Shown: positions 1 to 8,649, counted from the first letter of the stretch. The stretch is DNA of 49,079 nucleotides from an uncultured Flavobacteriales bacterium (GCA_937873385.1 CALMYC010000189.1:1-49079); one strand, 5' to 3'. The notes: generated from the sequence alone by a model not told the origin. Numbers and translations are program-made.

Positions 1-1037
1 GACCCACAACCATCTGCCGCCCGGCGTCGGCTATGGCGGTTTCTGGGCGGGAATGGGGGTGACGGGGCCGCTGCCGCAGCCCTGCCCGGGGTACGGCCCC
101 CGGGGGGGGGGGAGCCAGGAAAAGAGGGGGCCCCCCCCGCCGCGTCCAGAAGCAGCCACCCGCCTCCCTTGGGGATGCCTGCGGGCCAATCGATGGTCAA
201 GGCGATGGAAGCCGGCAAGGGTGAAATGGCCGGTTGCGGCAACGCGGGTGCAGAGATCCCAAAGGACAGGTAGGGTTCGGAAAGTGTCTGGCAGGCTTGC
301 CCGTAGTCCACGAAAACGGTGTAGGGCCCCGATGAAGTTGCGGTAATGCAGGTCGTGGTGTCGATGGGGACGCCGGCCGAATACCACTGCGTGGTAATGC
401 CGCTCGGGACCGCGCAGAGCTGGCCGTCGCCCATGCCCACGATCTCCGGTTGCATGTTGGGCAGGAAGGTGGCGGGGATGTCCACGCCGATGCCCATCAC
501 TGCATTGGGGCACACGTCCGGTGCGGCGGAAACGGAGTAGTTGCCGTTGGTTGTCACGATCAGTACCGGTGATGTTTCCCCGGGGACGGGGATGCCATCG
601 TTCGTCCACACGATGTTCTGCGTAAAGCCGGGGGCAAGGGTGAGCGTAAGCGTATCACCTTGGCAAAATTGAAGGTCAGGGCCGGAATTGATCGGTTCAT
701 CCCCGCCATGGATCACATAAGGCAAGAGGAACACCCAGCCGTCCACCAGCACGGAAGCGGACATTTCGGTGCAACCGTCCAGCGTGGCGGAAACGGTGAA
801 TGTTGAGCCTGCATCCGCGAACTGGTGGACCATCCGGGTTTGGCCGGTGGCACCGGGGATCGGATCGCCATCCTTGTACCACTGGTAGGCATCGTAGGCC
901 TCCGTGGTCAGCAAGGCACTGTCGTTGGGGCAAAGGATCGGCGCATTCGGCGTGATGGTCGGTGTGAAGGTGCATTGGGATAGTGCGGGCAATGCAGGAA
1001 ATGCGCAGATCAATGGCAGAGTACGGCGTGTGATCAT
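1..1037 (-). CDS. Secreted protein with repeated Ig-like domains, 3' end outside the window
   Basis: The reading frame starts at an ATG at 1037 and stays open to the window edge, so at least 345 residues are present and the C-terminus is missing. The N-terminus (MITRRTLPLICAFPALPALS then QC) looks like a signal peptide. Three segments of roughly 70-80 residues follow, each with the Tyr/Trp pattern of bacterial Ig-like or PKD-like folds, for example YQWYKDGDPIPGATG and IVWTNDGIPVPGETSP, and paired cysteines. Such proteins in Bacteroidota are usually T9SS cargo with a C-terminal sorting domain, but none is visible here. Positions 97-138 hold runs of G and C where the frame may be wrong, because the sequence beyond becomes Pro/Gly/Arg-rich and unlike protein. 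Function unknown; export is inferred. Confidence 0.65.
   Translation of the reverse strand, partial: MITRRTLPLICAFPALPALSQCTFTPTITPNAPILCPNDSALLTTEAYDAYQWYKDGDPIPGATGQTRMVHQFADAGSTFTVSATLDGCTEMSASVLVDGWVFLLPYVIHGGDEPINSGPDLQFCQGDTLTLTLAPGFTQNIVWTNDGIPVPGETSPVLIVTTNGNYSVSAAPDVCPNAVMGIGVDIPATFLPNMQPEIVGMGDGQLCAVPSGITTQWYSAGVPIDTTTCITATSSGPYTVFVDYGQACQTLSEPYLSFGISAPALPQPAISPLPASIALTIDWPAGIPKGGGWLLLDAAGGAPSFPGSPPPGGRTPGRAAAAAPSPPFPPRNRHSRRRAADGCG
97..138. other. Low-complexity G/C homopolymer cluster inside a CDS
   Basis: Within about 40 bases there are runs of C (97-101), G (102-112), G (126-130) and C (131-138). They lie in the last visible part of the Ig-like protein gene, and the protein-like character is lost after them in the frame used upstream. 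This fits either a real slippery tract or miscounted bases in the assembly. Confidence 0.6.
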
Positions 1038-1137
1038 GTGTTTGGTTTTTCAGGTGGATCGAGGTCCGCCTGCAAGACAACCAACGCAGGGTATGCCGTT
1101 GCCTGGGCACGGGGAAATACCCGGGGGATCCCAAAAG

Positions 1138-2760
1138 CTATGCTTCGGTCAAGCGGAATGCATCCCCGTCAAACAAGCCCAGATCGCTCATCTTCAAATG
1201 CGGGATCACCAGCAGGGCCATGAAGCTGAGCGTCATGTATGGCGCAGCCAGGGTTGATCCCAGTGCTTTGGCCTGGGCATCGATGCGGGCGTAATCCTTC
1301 GCCACGGCATAGGCATCCGCGCTGGTCATGATGCCGGCCACCGGGAGCGGCAGGATGTTGGTGGTGGCACCATCGGCAAGGCTCACGCCGCCGCGCGCCC
1401 CGATCACCAGGTTGACCGCTGCGGAGAGGTCCTCATCGTTGGTGCCTATCGCCACGATATTGTGGCTGTCGTGCGCCACACTGCCTGCGATGGCCCCGCG
1501 TTCCAAGCCGAAGTTCTTGATCCAGCCAACGGCGGCTGGTGCATCCCCGTAGCGGTTCACCACGGCGATCTTCAGCAGGTCGCGGGAAGTGTCCGGCACG
1601 AAGCGGCCACCCTCGACCTTGCCGGGCATCCGCTCCTTGCCGGTGATCAACTGGCCGTCCAGTGCCGTGATCACCAATAGTTCATCAGTGGTGGCCGGAA
1701 CGGCGAAGTCCTTCGGCTGCTTGGCCGTGCAGTTGAACCGGTTCGGCTGCAATTCAGGCACGGAGGGGATGAGGCTGCGGCCGTTCTCCGCCACCAGTTG
1801 GCCATTGAGGTAGGTCTGCCGCACGCGGAAATTCAACAGGTCATCCACCACGATGAGGTCCGCTGCATCGCCTTCGCGCAGCTGGCCGATGGGCAGCTTG
1901 TAGTGCTCCACCGGGTTCACGCACGCGGCCTGCAGCACGTTGAACACATCCATGCCCTTGGCCACGGCCCGCGCGCACAGGTCGTTGATGTGGCCTTCCA
2001 CCAGGCTGTCCGGGTGCTTGTCATCGCTGCAGAACATCATCTCATGCGGATGGTCGCGCAGCAGGTCGATCAGGGCTTCGAAGTTTTTGGCCGCGCTTCC
2101 TTCGCGGATCAGGATCTTCATGCCGTGCTTCAGCTTGTCCCGGGCTTCTTCCGCCGTGAAGCATTCGTGGTCCGTGCTGATGCCTGCTTCAATATAGCGT
2201 TGGGCTTCTTCGCCGCGCAGGCCGGGCGCATGGCCGTCCACGGGCTTCCCTAAGCGGTGCGCATGGGCGATCTTGGCCATCACCTCCGCATCGCCGTGCA
2301 GCACGCCGGGGAAGTTCATCATCTCGCTGAGGTAAAGGACCTCCGGCTTTTCCAACAGCGCGCCTACCTGTGCGGAATCAATGGAATCTCCCGCCGTTTC
2401 AAACACCGTGGCGGGCACGCAGCTCGGTGCGCCGAAGAAGAAATGGAACGGTGTTTTCCTTCCGTTGGCGATCATGAATTCCACACCCTCCACACCCAGC
2501 ACATTGCCAATTTCATGCGGGTCGCTCACGGTCGCCACGGTACCATGCACCACGGCCAACCGTGCAAATTCACTCGGTATGAGCATGCTGCTTTCCACAT
2601 GCACGTGCGCATCCACGAAGCCCGGCAGGATGAAGCCCTCAACCACCTCATTGAGCACCTTGATCCGCGCAATGCGCCCATCCCCAATGGACACTTCCGC
2701 CGCGTATGTGCGGCGTGCCCTGATGTCCACAAAATTTCCCCGTACCGCCGTTGTTGCCAT
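1138..2760 (-). CDS. ade: Adenine deaminase
   Basis: This 540-residue protein matches the Ade family of the amidohydrolase superfamily, which deaminates adenine to hypoxanthine and ammonia for purine salvage in the cytoplasm. The metal-binding motif DAHVHVESSM lies at residues 50-59 (His52, His54). The later motifs DGHAPG, STDHE and FCSDDKHPD are also present, as is the Ade-specific C-terminal half (LVIGARGGVSLADG region). I chose the ATG at 2760 because MATTAVRGNFVDI aligns with the usual Ade N-terminus; the frame is open further upstream but that stretch overlaps the next gene. The TDT-type transporter gene ends only 32 bases upstream on the same strand, so the two are probably cotranscribed. 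Length is normal for the family. Confidence 0.95.
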   Translation of the reverse strand: MATTAVRGNFVDIRARRTYAAEVSIGDGRIARIKVLNEVVEGFILPGFVDAHVHVESSMLIPSEFARLAVVHGTVATVSDPHEIGNVLGVEGVEFMIANGRKTPFHFFFGAPSCVPATVFETAGDSIDSAQVGALLEKPEVLYLSEMMNFPGVLHGDAEVMAKIAHAHRLGKPVDGHAPGLRGEEAQRYIEAGISTDHECFTAEEARDKLKHGMKILIREGSAAKNFEALIDLLRDHPHEMMFCSDDKHPDSLVEGHINDLCARAVAKGMDVFNVLQAACVNPVEHYKLPIGQLREGDAADLIVVDDLLNFRVRQTYLNGQLVAENGRSLIPSVPELQPNRFNCTAKQPKDFAVPATTDELLVITALDGQLITGKERMPGKVEGGRFVPDTSRDLLKIAVVNRYGDAPAAVGWIKNFGLERGAIAGSVAHDSHNIVAIGTNDEDLSAAVNLVIGARGGVSLADGATTNILPLPVAGIMTSADAYAVAKDYARIDAQAKALGSTLAAPYMTLSFMALLVIPHLKMSDLGLFDGDAFRLTEA

Positions 2761-2792
2761 GTCCGCAAAGTAATGCGGCTTGGCGCAGGCGC

Positions 2793-3860
2793 TCAATTGC
2801 GCCCAGTGCCCGTTGCAGCCGGATCTTCTTGCATGGCCCCATACCGCCTCCACAGCCGGTGTGCCATGCCGAGGAAGGTGACGCACCATGCCAACCAGGC
2901 AACACGCAGAAACACCCATGCGACGGATTGCAGTGCGGGCAACGCCAATGCGTTGGCGAGCTCCCATGTGCAAAGCGTGTACACGCCCAGCGGAAACACC
3001 ATGGACCACTGGCCAGCATGGTAGCGCAGCGGGATGATGGTGTGCCGCCACACTTCCAGGAAGAGGATCACCGGGATCCACCACGTACCGGCCACCCAGA
3101 AGAAGACGCTGCCAAGTTCCAACAGCGGGATGAACGCCGTGTAAATTCCGTCGCGGGCCAGCGCATCCGCAAGCATCATTCCTGCCAATGCGGTGATGGC
3201 TGCGGCGCCCATGTCGATCCAATAACTGGGCTTGAATTCATCCGCCCGCATGTGGAAGAAGGTGGTGCGGTAGAAGATCATGCCGATGACCACCACGTAG
3301 AACAGACAGCCGAGCAAATGGAAGAACAGCGACACGAAGAGCATGTTTCGCATGGGCCACCCCACGTGGGGCGCGATCAAGCAGCCCAATACGGACAGGG
3401 CCTGCACGGAAACCACGAAGAGCAGCCATGAGCCGTCGATGCCGTGCTCCAGGTCGGGCTTGCGGCGTTTGATGGTGACCAGGATGAAGAACGAATACGT
3501 GAGCGCCAGCCAAGCTGGCAGGGCCATGCACCAGAGCAGGATGGCCGCGCCTGTGCGGTGGTCCAGTTCAATGTGCCCCGCGCCCAATATGCAGAGCGCC
3601 GCCACAACGGTGAGGAAGCCGGCCCCCTTGCTGTGCGAGGCCAAGTCCTTGCGGAACGCGGGGAAGAAGAAGATGAGCCGGGCCAGGAGAAGGAAGCCCA
3701 GCACGGCGATCTCGGTGTTGTTCAGCAGGAAGAAAACGCGTGCCACGGCATCATGGCCCAAGGCATGGGTGGCCAGCGCAACGGCTCCGGTGGACATGGG
3801 CAACCCGAAATAGGACGGGTCCAAGGTCCGTATGTCTGCTTTGAGCGCCCGCAAGTGCAT
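2793..3860 (-). CDS. TDT/SLAC1-type transporter (TehA-like membrane protein)
   Basis: A 355-residue polytopic membrane protein with about ten hydrophobic segments. The N-terminal signature LDPSYFGLPMSTGAVALA is typical of the tellurite-resistance/dicarboxylate transporter (TDT, voltage-dependent anion channel) family, whose members move small anions such as C4-dicarboxylates, sulfite or nitrate; the substrate here cannot be read from sequence. I chose the ATG at 3860 (MHLRALKADIRTLDP) because the residues before it in the open frame are basic and unlike a membrane protein. It sits 112 bases after the desaturase gene and 32 bases before ade on the same strand. No purine-transporter signature is seen, so a shared pathway with ade is only a guess. 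Confidence 0.8.
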   Translation of the reverse strand: MHLRALKADIRTLDPSYFGLPMSTGAVALATHALGHDAVARVFFLLNNTEIAVLGFLLLARLIFFFPAFRKDLASHSKGAGFLTVVAALCILGAGHIELDHRTGAAILLWCMALPAWLALTYSFFILVTIKRRKPDLEHGIDGSWLLFVVSVQALSVLGCLIAPHVGWPMRNMLFVSLFFHLLGCLFYVVVIGMIFYRTTFFHMRADEFKPSYWIDMGAAAITALAGMMLADALARDGIYTAFIPLLELGSVFFWVAGTWWIPVILFLEVWRHTIIPLRYHAGQWSMVFPLGVYTLCTWELANALALPALQSVAWVFLRVAWLAWCVTFLGMAHRLWRRYGAMQEDPAATGTGRN

Positions 3861-3972
3861 GGCCGGGGTGGAAGGAGCCGGTTGGTTGCCAGTTCGCCAA
3901 AGCAACAACTGATCAGCACTTCTGGATCGTTGGAAAATGATCGCCGCCCTTGCGTTGCAGCGCCCGCCTCTG

Positions 3973-4704
3973 CTATTCCACCTTCCGCAACCGCACGATC
4001 CCCACGGCATTCAACGCCCGGATCACCGGCCACGTGGGGTCGAACTCCCACCAGTGCGTGCCGAAGTTGGCGCGGGCCGCATGGGTGTGGTGGTTGTTGT
4101 GCAAACCTTCGCCCATCATGATCACGTCCAGCGGCATCAGGTTCTTGCTGGTGTTGTCGGTGGGGTAGTTCACATAGCCGTATTTGTGCGCATACCAGTT
4201 GATGATCATGCCGTGCAGCGGGCCCATCACGAATTGCAAGGGGAGGAACAGCCACTGCCACCACGCCGTGGCGAAGGCCGCATAGAACGCCGTGTACAAC
4301 AGGCCCCATGCGATGCGCGACACCCAGCTTTCACCGATCACCTCCATGGTCTTCCAGTGGGGAAGGTCGCGCGTGAAGCGCTCCTCCGGTTGTTTGGTGC
4401 CGTACAGCAGGCCGTTGTACCAGCCGGCCGTCTTCCACATCATCTTGAAGGGGTTGTCGTCGAACTTCGGCGAGTGCGGGTCCTGCTCGGTGTCCGCATA
4501 TGCGTGGTGCGCGCGGTGCATCATGCCGTACACGGCGGGGTTGAGGTAGCTGCTGCCTTGGGCCAGCCACGTGAGCACATGGAACGCCTTTTCCCAGAAG
4601 GGGCTCATGGTGAACATCCGGTGCGCCGAATACCGGTGCAGGTAAAAGGTCTGCACGAACAGGGAGAGGTACCAATGGAGCAGGAAGAAGAGCAGAATGA
4701 CCAT
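3973..4704 (-). CDS. Membrane fatty-acid (acyl-CoA/acyl-lipid) desaturase
   Basis: This 243-residue integral membrane protein has the three histidine boxes of the desaturase family that bind the di-iron centre: HRYSAH at residues 23-28, HRAHH at 63-67 and HNNHH at 202-206. It is expected to introduce a cis double bond into acyl chains at the inner membrane, adjusting membrane fluidity; chain specificity is not readable. It is shorter than the animal-type stearoyl-CoA desaturases because the N-terminal hydrophobic part is brief, but it starts with a hydrophobic helix and all boxes are intact. The start at 4704 is needed to keep the first His box. A TAnnTTTG element lies only nine bases before the ATG, implying a very short leader if it is used. 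Confidence 0.9.
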   Translation of the reverse strand: MVILLFFLLHWYLSLFVQTFYLHRYSAHRMFTMSPFWEKAFHVLTWLAQGSSYLNPAVYGMMHRAHHAYADTEQDPHSPKFDDNPFKMMWKTAGWYNGLLYGTKQPEERFTRDLPHWKTMEVIGESWVSRIAWGLLYTAFYAAFATAWWQWLFLPLQFVMGPLHGMIINWYAHKYGYVNYPTDNTSKNLMPLDVIMMGEGLHNNHHTHAARANFGTHWWEFDPTWPVIRALNAVGIVRLRKVE

Positions 4705-4712
4705 GGGAGGGA

Positions 4713-4720
4713 CAAAGGTA
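4713..4720 (-). promoter_or_regulatory. Candidate -7 element (TACCTTTG) for the desaturase gene
   Basis: On the minus strand the octamer TACCTTTG fits the Bacteroidota -7 consensus TAnnTTTG exactly and ends nine bases before the ATG. No TTG is found at the expected -33 distance, so this is half a promoter at best. If used, the transcript would be nearly leaderless. Confidence 0.4.
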
Positions 4721-4861
4721 CCTGCCGTGCCAGGTTGCGGTGGCCTTGCGGCTGTGAACCGTTGCGGGCGGTACGGTTACCGGGAGGTTATCAATGGGTT
4801 GCAAGGAGGAAATTCACATGGCATTGGCGCTGGGATAAGGTTGTCACCGTCGCTTTGCGGC

Positions 4862-5323
4862 ATGAAAACCAACAAGCACATGCGAAAACAGCGGGTCTTC
4901 AATTTGTTGATGCGGCCGGTGGCCCTCGTTGCCCTGGTCGGCGGCCTAAGCCCGGCCCATGCACAGGAAGGGGCCACAGCCGCCGCCTCCATTGGGAGCC
5001 ATAGGCCAGGGGTGGTCCCTCTTCCAACCCGGGCAACCTTGCCGAACAGGGCCCCCGCCCGGGAGATGATCACGGATGACGGGGGCTCGGGTAATGCACG
5101 GCGGTCCGTTGCGCAGCTGATCTTCGCGTTGGAAAGTGACCGGCGCCGAACGATCACGGTGGAGGTCTACAATGAACAAGGCTGTCCGATGCAGCGCACC
5201 GTGCTAACGGCGCTTCCTGGCAGGAACGCCTTGGCGATGAACGTGGACCGGTTGCGGGAAGGCCGCTATGTGGCGTTGATGCACGATGGAGTGAACGCGA
5301 GGATCGTGCGTTTCCGCAGATAG
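4862..5323 (+). CDS. Small exported protein consisting mainly of a T9SS-like C-terminal domain
   Basis: The 153-residue product begins with a basic stretch and a hydrophobic segment ending in SPAHAQ, a good type I signal peptide. After a Pro/Arg-rich linker, the last 60 or so residues (VEVYNEQGCPMQRTVL, then a segment with LREGRYVALMHDG, ending in RIVRFRR) follow the pattern of the T9SS type A sorting domain. Little is left that could be a passenger, so it may be a surface peptide, a small ligand or a remnant. I chose the ATG at 4862; one at 4880 would also keep the signal peptide. A hairpin terminator follows. It is divergent from the desaturase gene. No specific family was recognised. Confidence 0.65.
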   Translation: MKTNKHMRKQRVFNLLMRPVALVALVGGLSPAHAQEGATAAASIGSHRPGVVPLPTRATLPNRAPAREMITDDGGSGNARRSVAQLIFALESDRRRTITVEVYNEQGCPMQRTVLTALPGRNALAMNVDRLREGRYVALMHDGVNARIVRFRR

Positions 5324-5349
5324 GCCGTTGGCCTGCCGGATCATGGACT

Positions 5350-5370
5350 GCCGACCGGGAGGTCGGCTTT
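5350..5370 (+). terminator. Intrinsic terminator after the small exported protein
   Basis: A perfect 7-bp stem, GCCGACC at 5350-5356 and GGTCGGC at 5361-5367, encloses the loop GGGA and is followed by TTT. It lies 27 bases past the stop of the plus-strand gene, in the gap between two convergent genes. The other strand has no T run after the stem, so it should act mainly on plus-strand transcripts. Confidence 0.65.
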
Positions 5371-5388
5371 CGCATGTCCAGGCCTTGG

Positions 5389-6513
5389 TCAATTGGCGAA
5401 CATCTCCCGCACCCGCTCGAAGAAGCCCTTGTCCTTGTTGGTGGGCTTGGGCTGCATCCCCGGGCTGTCGCGGAGTTTCTCCAGGACCTTCTTTTCATCC
5501 TTGCTCAGCTCCGAGGGCGTCCACACCATCACGTGCACGAACAGGTCGCCTACGCCGTGCCGGTTTACGCTTGGCAGTCCCTTGTTCTTCAGGCGCAGCA
5601 CGTGGTTGCACTGGGTGCCCGGCTCAATTTTCACCTTGGCTTTCCCGCTCACCAGCGGCACTTCGATGCTGGCACCCAGTGCCGCATCCACCATGGTGAT
5701 GAAGGCTTCGTAGTGCAGGTTGTTGCCGTCGCGCTTCAACTCCGCGTGGTCCTCTTCCTCAATGACCACCAGCAGGTCTCCGGGCACCCCGCCGGCCGGT
5801 GCCTCGTTGCCAAGGCCGCTGAGGTTCAATTGCATGCCTTCCTCCACACCGGAAGGGATCTTCACGTTCACAACGCTCTCCTCGCGCACCAGTCCGTTGG
5901 GGTCGCTTCCGGGCGCACGTTTGCTGACGGTTTGGCCCAACCCGCCGCAGGTGGGGCAGGTGGTCACCGTTTGCATCTGGCCCAGAAAGGTGCTCTGGAC
6001 CCGGTGTACCTGCCCGGCTCCCTTGCACGTGTGGCAGGTGGTGTATTCGGTGCCTTTTCCGCGCACCAGCTTTTGCAGTTTCAGTTGCTTCTCCACGCCC
6101 TCCGCGATCTCGCTGAGCGAGAGCTTGATCCTTACGCGCAGGTTGCTGCCCTTTACGGTGCGGCGCTGCTGGCCACCACCGCCAAATCCGCTGAACCCCC
6201 CACCTGCAAAGGCACCGCCGAAGATGTCCCCGAACTGGGAGAAGATGTCATCCATGTTCATCCCCGCACCACCGTGGAAGCCACCACCACCCGAACCGGC
6301 GTGCCCGAAGCGGTCATAGCGTGCCTTCTTCTCGCTGTCGCCCAGGATCTCGTACGCGTTCGCAGCTTCCTTGAAGTGGTCCTCGGCCGCCTTGTTGCCC
6401 GGATTCTTGTCCGGGTGGTACTTGATGGCCAGCTTGCGGTATGCCTTTTTGATCTCGTCCGCGCTGGCGTTCCGCCCTACGCCCAGTACCTCGTACGGGT
6501 CTCGTTTGCTCAT
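5389..6513 (-). CDS. dnaJ: Chaperone protein DnaJ, form with two zinc-binding repeats
   Basis: A 374-residue Hsp40 co-chaperone that delivers substrates to DnaK and stimulates its ATPase. The J domain occupies residues 1-70 with HPD at 33-35, followed by a Gly/Phe-rich region (about 74-115), a zinc region, two beta-sandwich substrate domains and a dimerisation tail. Only two CxxCxGxG repeats are present (Cys160/163 and Cys186/189); the usual first and fourth repeats are absent and the second loop is replaced by a segment with [10 protein letters not shown]. From memory this shortened form is normal in flavobacteria, so it supports the taxonomic placement and is not a local deletion. It lies 36 bases after grpE and is very probably in the same transcript. 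Confidence 0.96.
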   Translation of the reverse strand: MSKRDPYEVLGVGRNASADEIKKAYRKLAIKYHPDKNPGNKAAEDHFKEAANAYEILGDSEKKARYDRFGHAGSGGGGFHGGAGMNMDDIFSQFGDIFGGAFAGGGFSGFGGGGQQRRTVKGSNLRVRIKLSLSEIAEGVEKQLKLQKLVRGKGTEYTTCHTCKGAGQVHRVQSTFLGQMQTVTTCPTCGGLGQTVSKRAPGSDPNGLVREESVVNVKIPSGVEEGMQLNLSGLGNEAPAGGVPGDLLVVIEEEDHAELKRDGNNLHYEAFITMVDAALGASIEVPLVSGKAKVKIEPGTQCNHVLRLKNKGLPSVNRHGVGDLFVHVMVWTPSELSKDEKKVLEKLRDSPGMQPKPTNKDKGFFERVREMFAN

Positions 6514-6549
6514 TGCCCTTCTGCTTCCCTCGTTAGTGGTCGTGCGATC

Positions 6550-7179
6550 CTATTGGCCCACCACCACTTTGGCGTAGCGCAACACCTTGTCGTTGATGGT
6601 GTACCCTTTTTCCACCACGTCCAGCACTTTTCCCCGCAGGTCGGGGGCGGGCGCCGGGACCTGGCTGATGGCCTCCTGCAGGTCCGGGTTGAAGGGTTGG
6701 CCTTTGCTGTCCATGGGTTTCACGCCATGGGCTTGGAGGATGGAGGCAAATTTCTGCTGGATCAAATTGAAGCCTTGCTTCACGGCTTCAACGTCGGTGA
6801 CCTGGGTGTTGTGGGCAATGGCGCGTTCCATGTCGTCCATCACCGGCAAAATGCTCTTCACCGTATCGGCCCCGGCGCTCATCAAAAGGTCCATGCGCTC
6901 CTTGGCCGTGCGCTTCCGGAAGTTGTCGAATTCCGCGTGCAGGCGCACATACTTGTCATGCATCGTGGCATGTTCCGCCTTTTGGGCATCCAACTCCGCG
7001 CGCAGCCGGTCCGTTTCGGCTGCCAAGTCGCCGATGCCCTCGCCGCCAACAGGTTCGGATGCCGCCCCGGCCACCTCGCTCACTGGCTGATTGATCAGGT
7101 CTTCACGGACCTCTTCGCTGGGTTCAGTCCCGGTTCCTTGCGGCATTTGCTTTCGGTTTCGTTGGAATATGTTGCGCAT
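6550..7179 (-). CDS. grpE: Nucleotide exchange factor GrpE
   Basis: A 209-residue protein with an acidic, variable N-terminus, a long coiled coil (about residues 50-105) carrying the family motif YVRLHAEFDNFRKRTAKER, and the C-terminal beta domain with GVKPMDSKGQPFNPDLQEAI. GrpE exchanges ADP for ATP on DnaK and acts with DnaJ, encoded immediately downstream. The ATG at 7179 is used; the one at 7146 would remove eleven basic residues and is equally possible. No CIRCE operator (TTAGCACTC inverted repeat) is visible in the 125 bases upstream, so heat regulation, if any, is by another route. Confidence 0.95.
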   Translation of the reverse strand: MRNIFQRNRKQMPQGTGTEPSEEVREDLINQPVSEVAGAASEPVGGEGIGDLAAETDRLRAELDAQKAEHATMHDKYVRLHAEFDNFRKRTAKERMDLLMSAGADTVKSILPVMDDMERAIAHNTQVTDVEAVKQGFNLIQQKFASILQAHGVKPMDSKGQPFNPDLQEAISQVPAPAPDLRGKVLDVVEKGYTINDKVLRYAKVVVGQ

Positions 7180-7304
7180 GACAAGTACAGTGCCGCGACG
7201 CGATGGCCGGACAATGCGGCGCGAAGATCGGACAATTCGACAGCGCGGGTGGCGGGTCCCGCCAAATGCGCAGGCATGCCCGGCTTACCGTCGCGGACTT
7301 GGCC

Positions 7305-7868
7305 TTAAAAGCTCTTTACGAACGGGTCAAGCGCCTGGTCCAACTGGGGGCCGCGCAGGTTCTTGGCGATGACCACTCCATTGGGGTCGATCAGGAAGTT
7401 CATCGGGATGGAGTTCACGCCATAGATCCGGGCACCGGCCGAGCTCCACGCACCCAGGTCGCTCACATGGTTGGGCCAGGCAAGCTTGTCCTGTGCAATG
7501 GCGGCCTTCCATGCCGTGCGGCTCTTGTCCAGGCTCACACTGTAAATGGTGAAGCCCTTGCCGGTCTTGAACTTGGCCTTGCTGTATTTCTCGTAGGCGC
7601 GCACCACGTTGGGGTTCTCGTGCCGGCACGGCCCGCACCAGCTGGCCCAGAAGTCGATCAACACATACTGCCCGCGCAAGGAGGAAAGCTTGATCACCTT
7701 GGTGCTGTCCGGGTTGTAGTAGGCTAATTCAGGAGCCGTGTCCCCAATGGCGGTACCGTCCTTGTCGTCCGGTGCGGACATCCGTGCCGTGAAGCCGTAA
7801 ACGGCCAGCAGGACTACGCCGGCGGCGAGAAGAATGCGTGTTTTGTGCATGGGGGATCGGGCGTTCAT
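7305..7868 (-). CDS. TlpA/ResA-like thiol-disulfide oxidoreductase
   Basis: A 187-residue thioredoxin-fold protein with an N-terminal hydrophobic segment (about residues 11-25) that should anchor it to, or export it across, the inner membrane. The active site FWASWCGPC has Cys78 and Cys81, and the cis-Pro loop appears as NSIPMNFLID. Family members reduce or isomerise disulfides in the periplasm, for example during cytochrome c maturation; the partner here is unknown. It is followed by a paralogue on the same strand sharing the segment AIAQDxLxWPxHV. The start could also be the ATG at 7850 (MHKTRILLAAGV). A near-consensus TAATTTAG lies at 7873-7880, which would favour the later start. Confidence 0.88.
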   Translation of the reverse strand: MNARSPMHKTRILLAAGVVLLAVYGFTARMSAPDDKDGTAIGDTAPELAYYNPDSTKVIKLSSLRGQYVLIDFWASWCGPCRHENPNVVRAYEKYSKAKFKTGKGFTIYSVSLDKSRTAWKAAIAQDKLAWPNHVSDLGAWSSAGARIYGVNSIPMNFLIDPNGVVIAKNLRGPQLDQALDPFVKSF

Positions 7869-7943
7869 GGGGCTAAATTAAGGAGGTAAGGCATCCGTGC
7901 ATTCCCATTTTCATGCCGGGATCGCAAGGCTTCGGCGGCATGT

Positions 7944-8576
7944 TTACTTTCCCTTGTTGCGCAGTCGTTTGCGCTCTCCTTTTGCGGATTGTTTCCGGGC
8001 CTTGGCATTTCGGCTTGCGGCTGCCGAGATCTTGGCGGGATCTTTTTCCAGCAGCTTGTTCAACGCCTGGTCCAGGTCATCCCCGTGCAGGTCCGTGCCG
8101 ATCACCTTGCCTGCCGCATCGATCAAAACATTCGTGGGGATGTACCGCACTTGATAGGTGTTGGCGGCCGTATTGATGCCGCTTTGCACCGCGCCCACGT
8201 GCCAGGGCCAGTCCAATTGGTCTTGCGCGATGGCCTTGGTCCATGCTTCGGCGCCACCTGCACGGTCCAGGCTTACGCTGAATACGCGGAAGCCGCTGGC
8301 ACCGCCCGTGAAGAGGGTGTCCCTGTAGGCGTGGTAGGTGGCCCTTACATGGGGGTTGTCCATGCGGCACGGGCGGCACCAGCTCGCCCAAAAATCAAGC
8401 AGCACAATGTGGCCGCGCAAAGCGGAAAGGCGCAGCGTATCCCCATGCGGGTCCGCCATGGCCACGTCCGGGGCCATGTCCCCTACGGCCACGCCGTCCA
8501 GCCGTTGTTGCGCATGTGCGCGAGCGGTGGCAAACATGCAAGCCAATCCCAGGCACAGGGTTACGATCGGTTTCAT
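7944..8576 (-). CDS. TlpA-like thiol-disulfide oxidoreductase with basic C-terminal tail
   Basis: A 210-residue secreted thioredoxin-fold protein. The ATG at 8576 gives a clear signal peptide (MKPIVTLCLGLACMFATARA, then HAQ); the open frame continues upstream but overlaps murA and lacks protein character. The active site is FWASWCRPC (Cys67, Cys70), and the cis-Pro loop is VRYIPTNVLID. The last 30 residues are rich in Lys and Arg (for example KARKQSAKGERKRLRNKGK), which its neighbour lacks. The two genes look like a tandem duplication. It begins 73 bases after the stop of murA and is probably in the same transcript. Expected location is the periplasm; substrates unknown. Confidence 0.87.
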   Translation of the reverse strand: MKPIVTLCLGLACMFATARAHAQQRLDGVAVGDMAPDVAMADPHGDTLRLSALRGHIVLLDFWASWCRPCRMDNPHVRATYHAYRDTLFTGGASGFRVFSVSLDRAGGAEAWTKAIAQDQLDWPWHVGAVQSGINTAANTYQVRYIPTNVLIDAAGKVIGTDLHGDDLDQALNKLLEKDPAKISAAASRNAKARKQSAKGERKRLRNKGK

Positions 8577-8649
8577 GGTGCGAATTTCGTCATGGCTGCC
8601 AGTTCCGCATGCACAATTTCCCGTAACGCTCTTGCCGCGCTGGTTGTCC

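Noticed and set aside
2761-3222. An N-terminal extension of adenine deaminase to 3222
   Set aside because: The extra 154 residues lie inside the transporter gene and do not belong to the Ade family.
5374-7308. A 644-codon plus-strand open frame over dnaJ and grpE
   Set aside because: It is the antisense of two certain genes; GC-rich codon use keeps this frame free of stops and the product has no recognisable domain.
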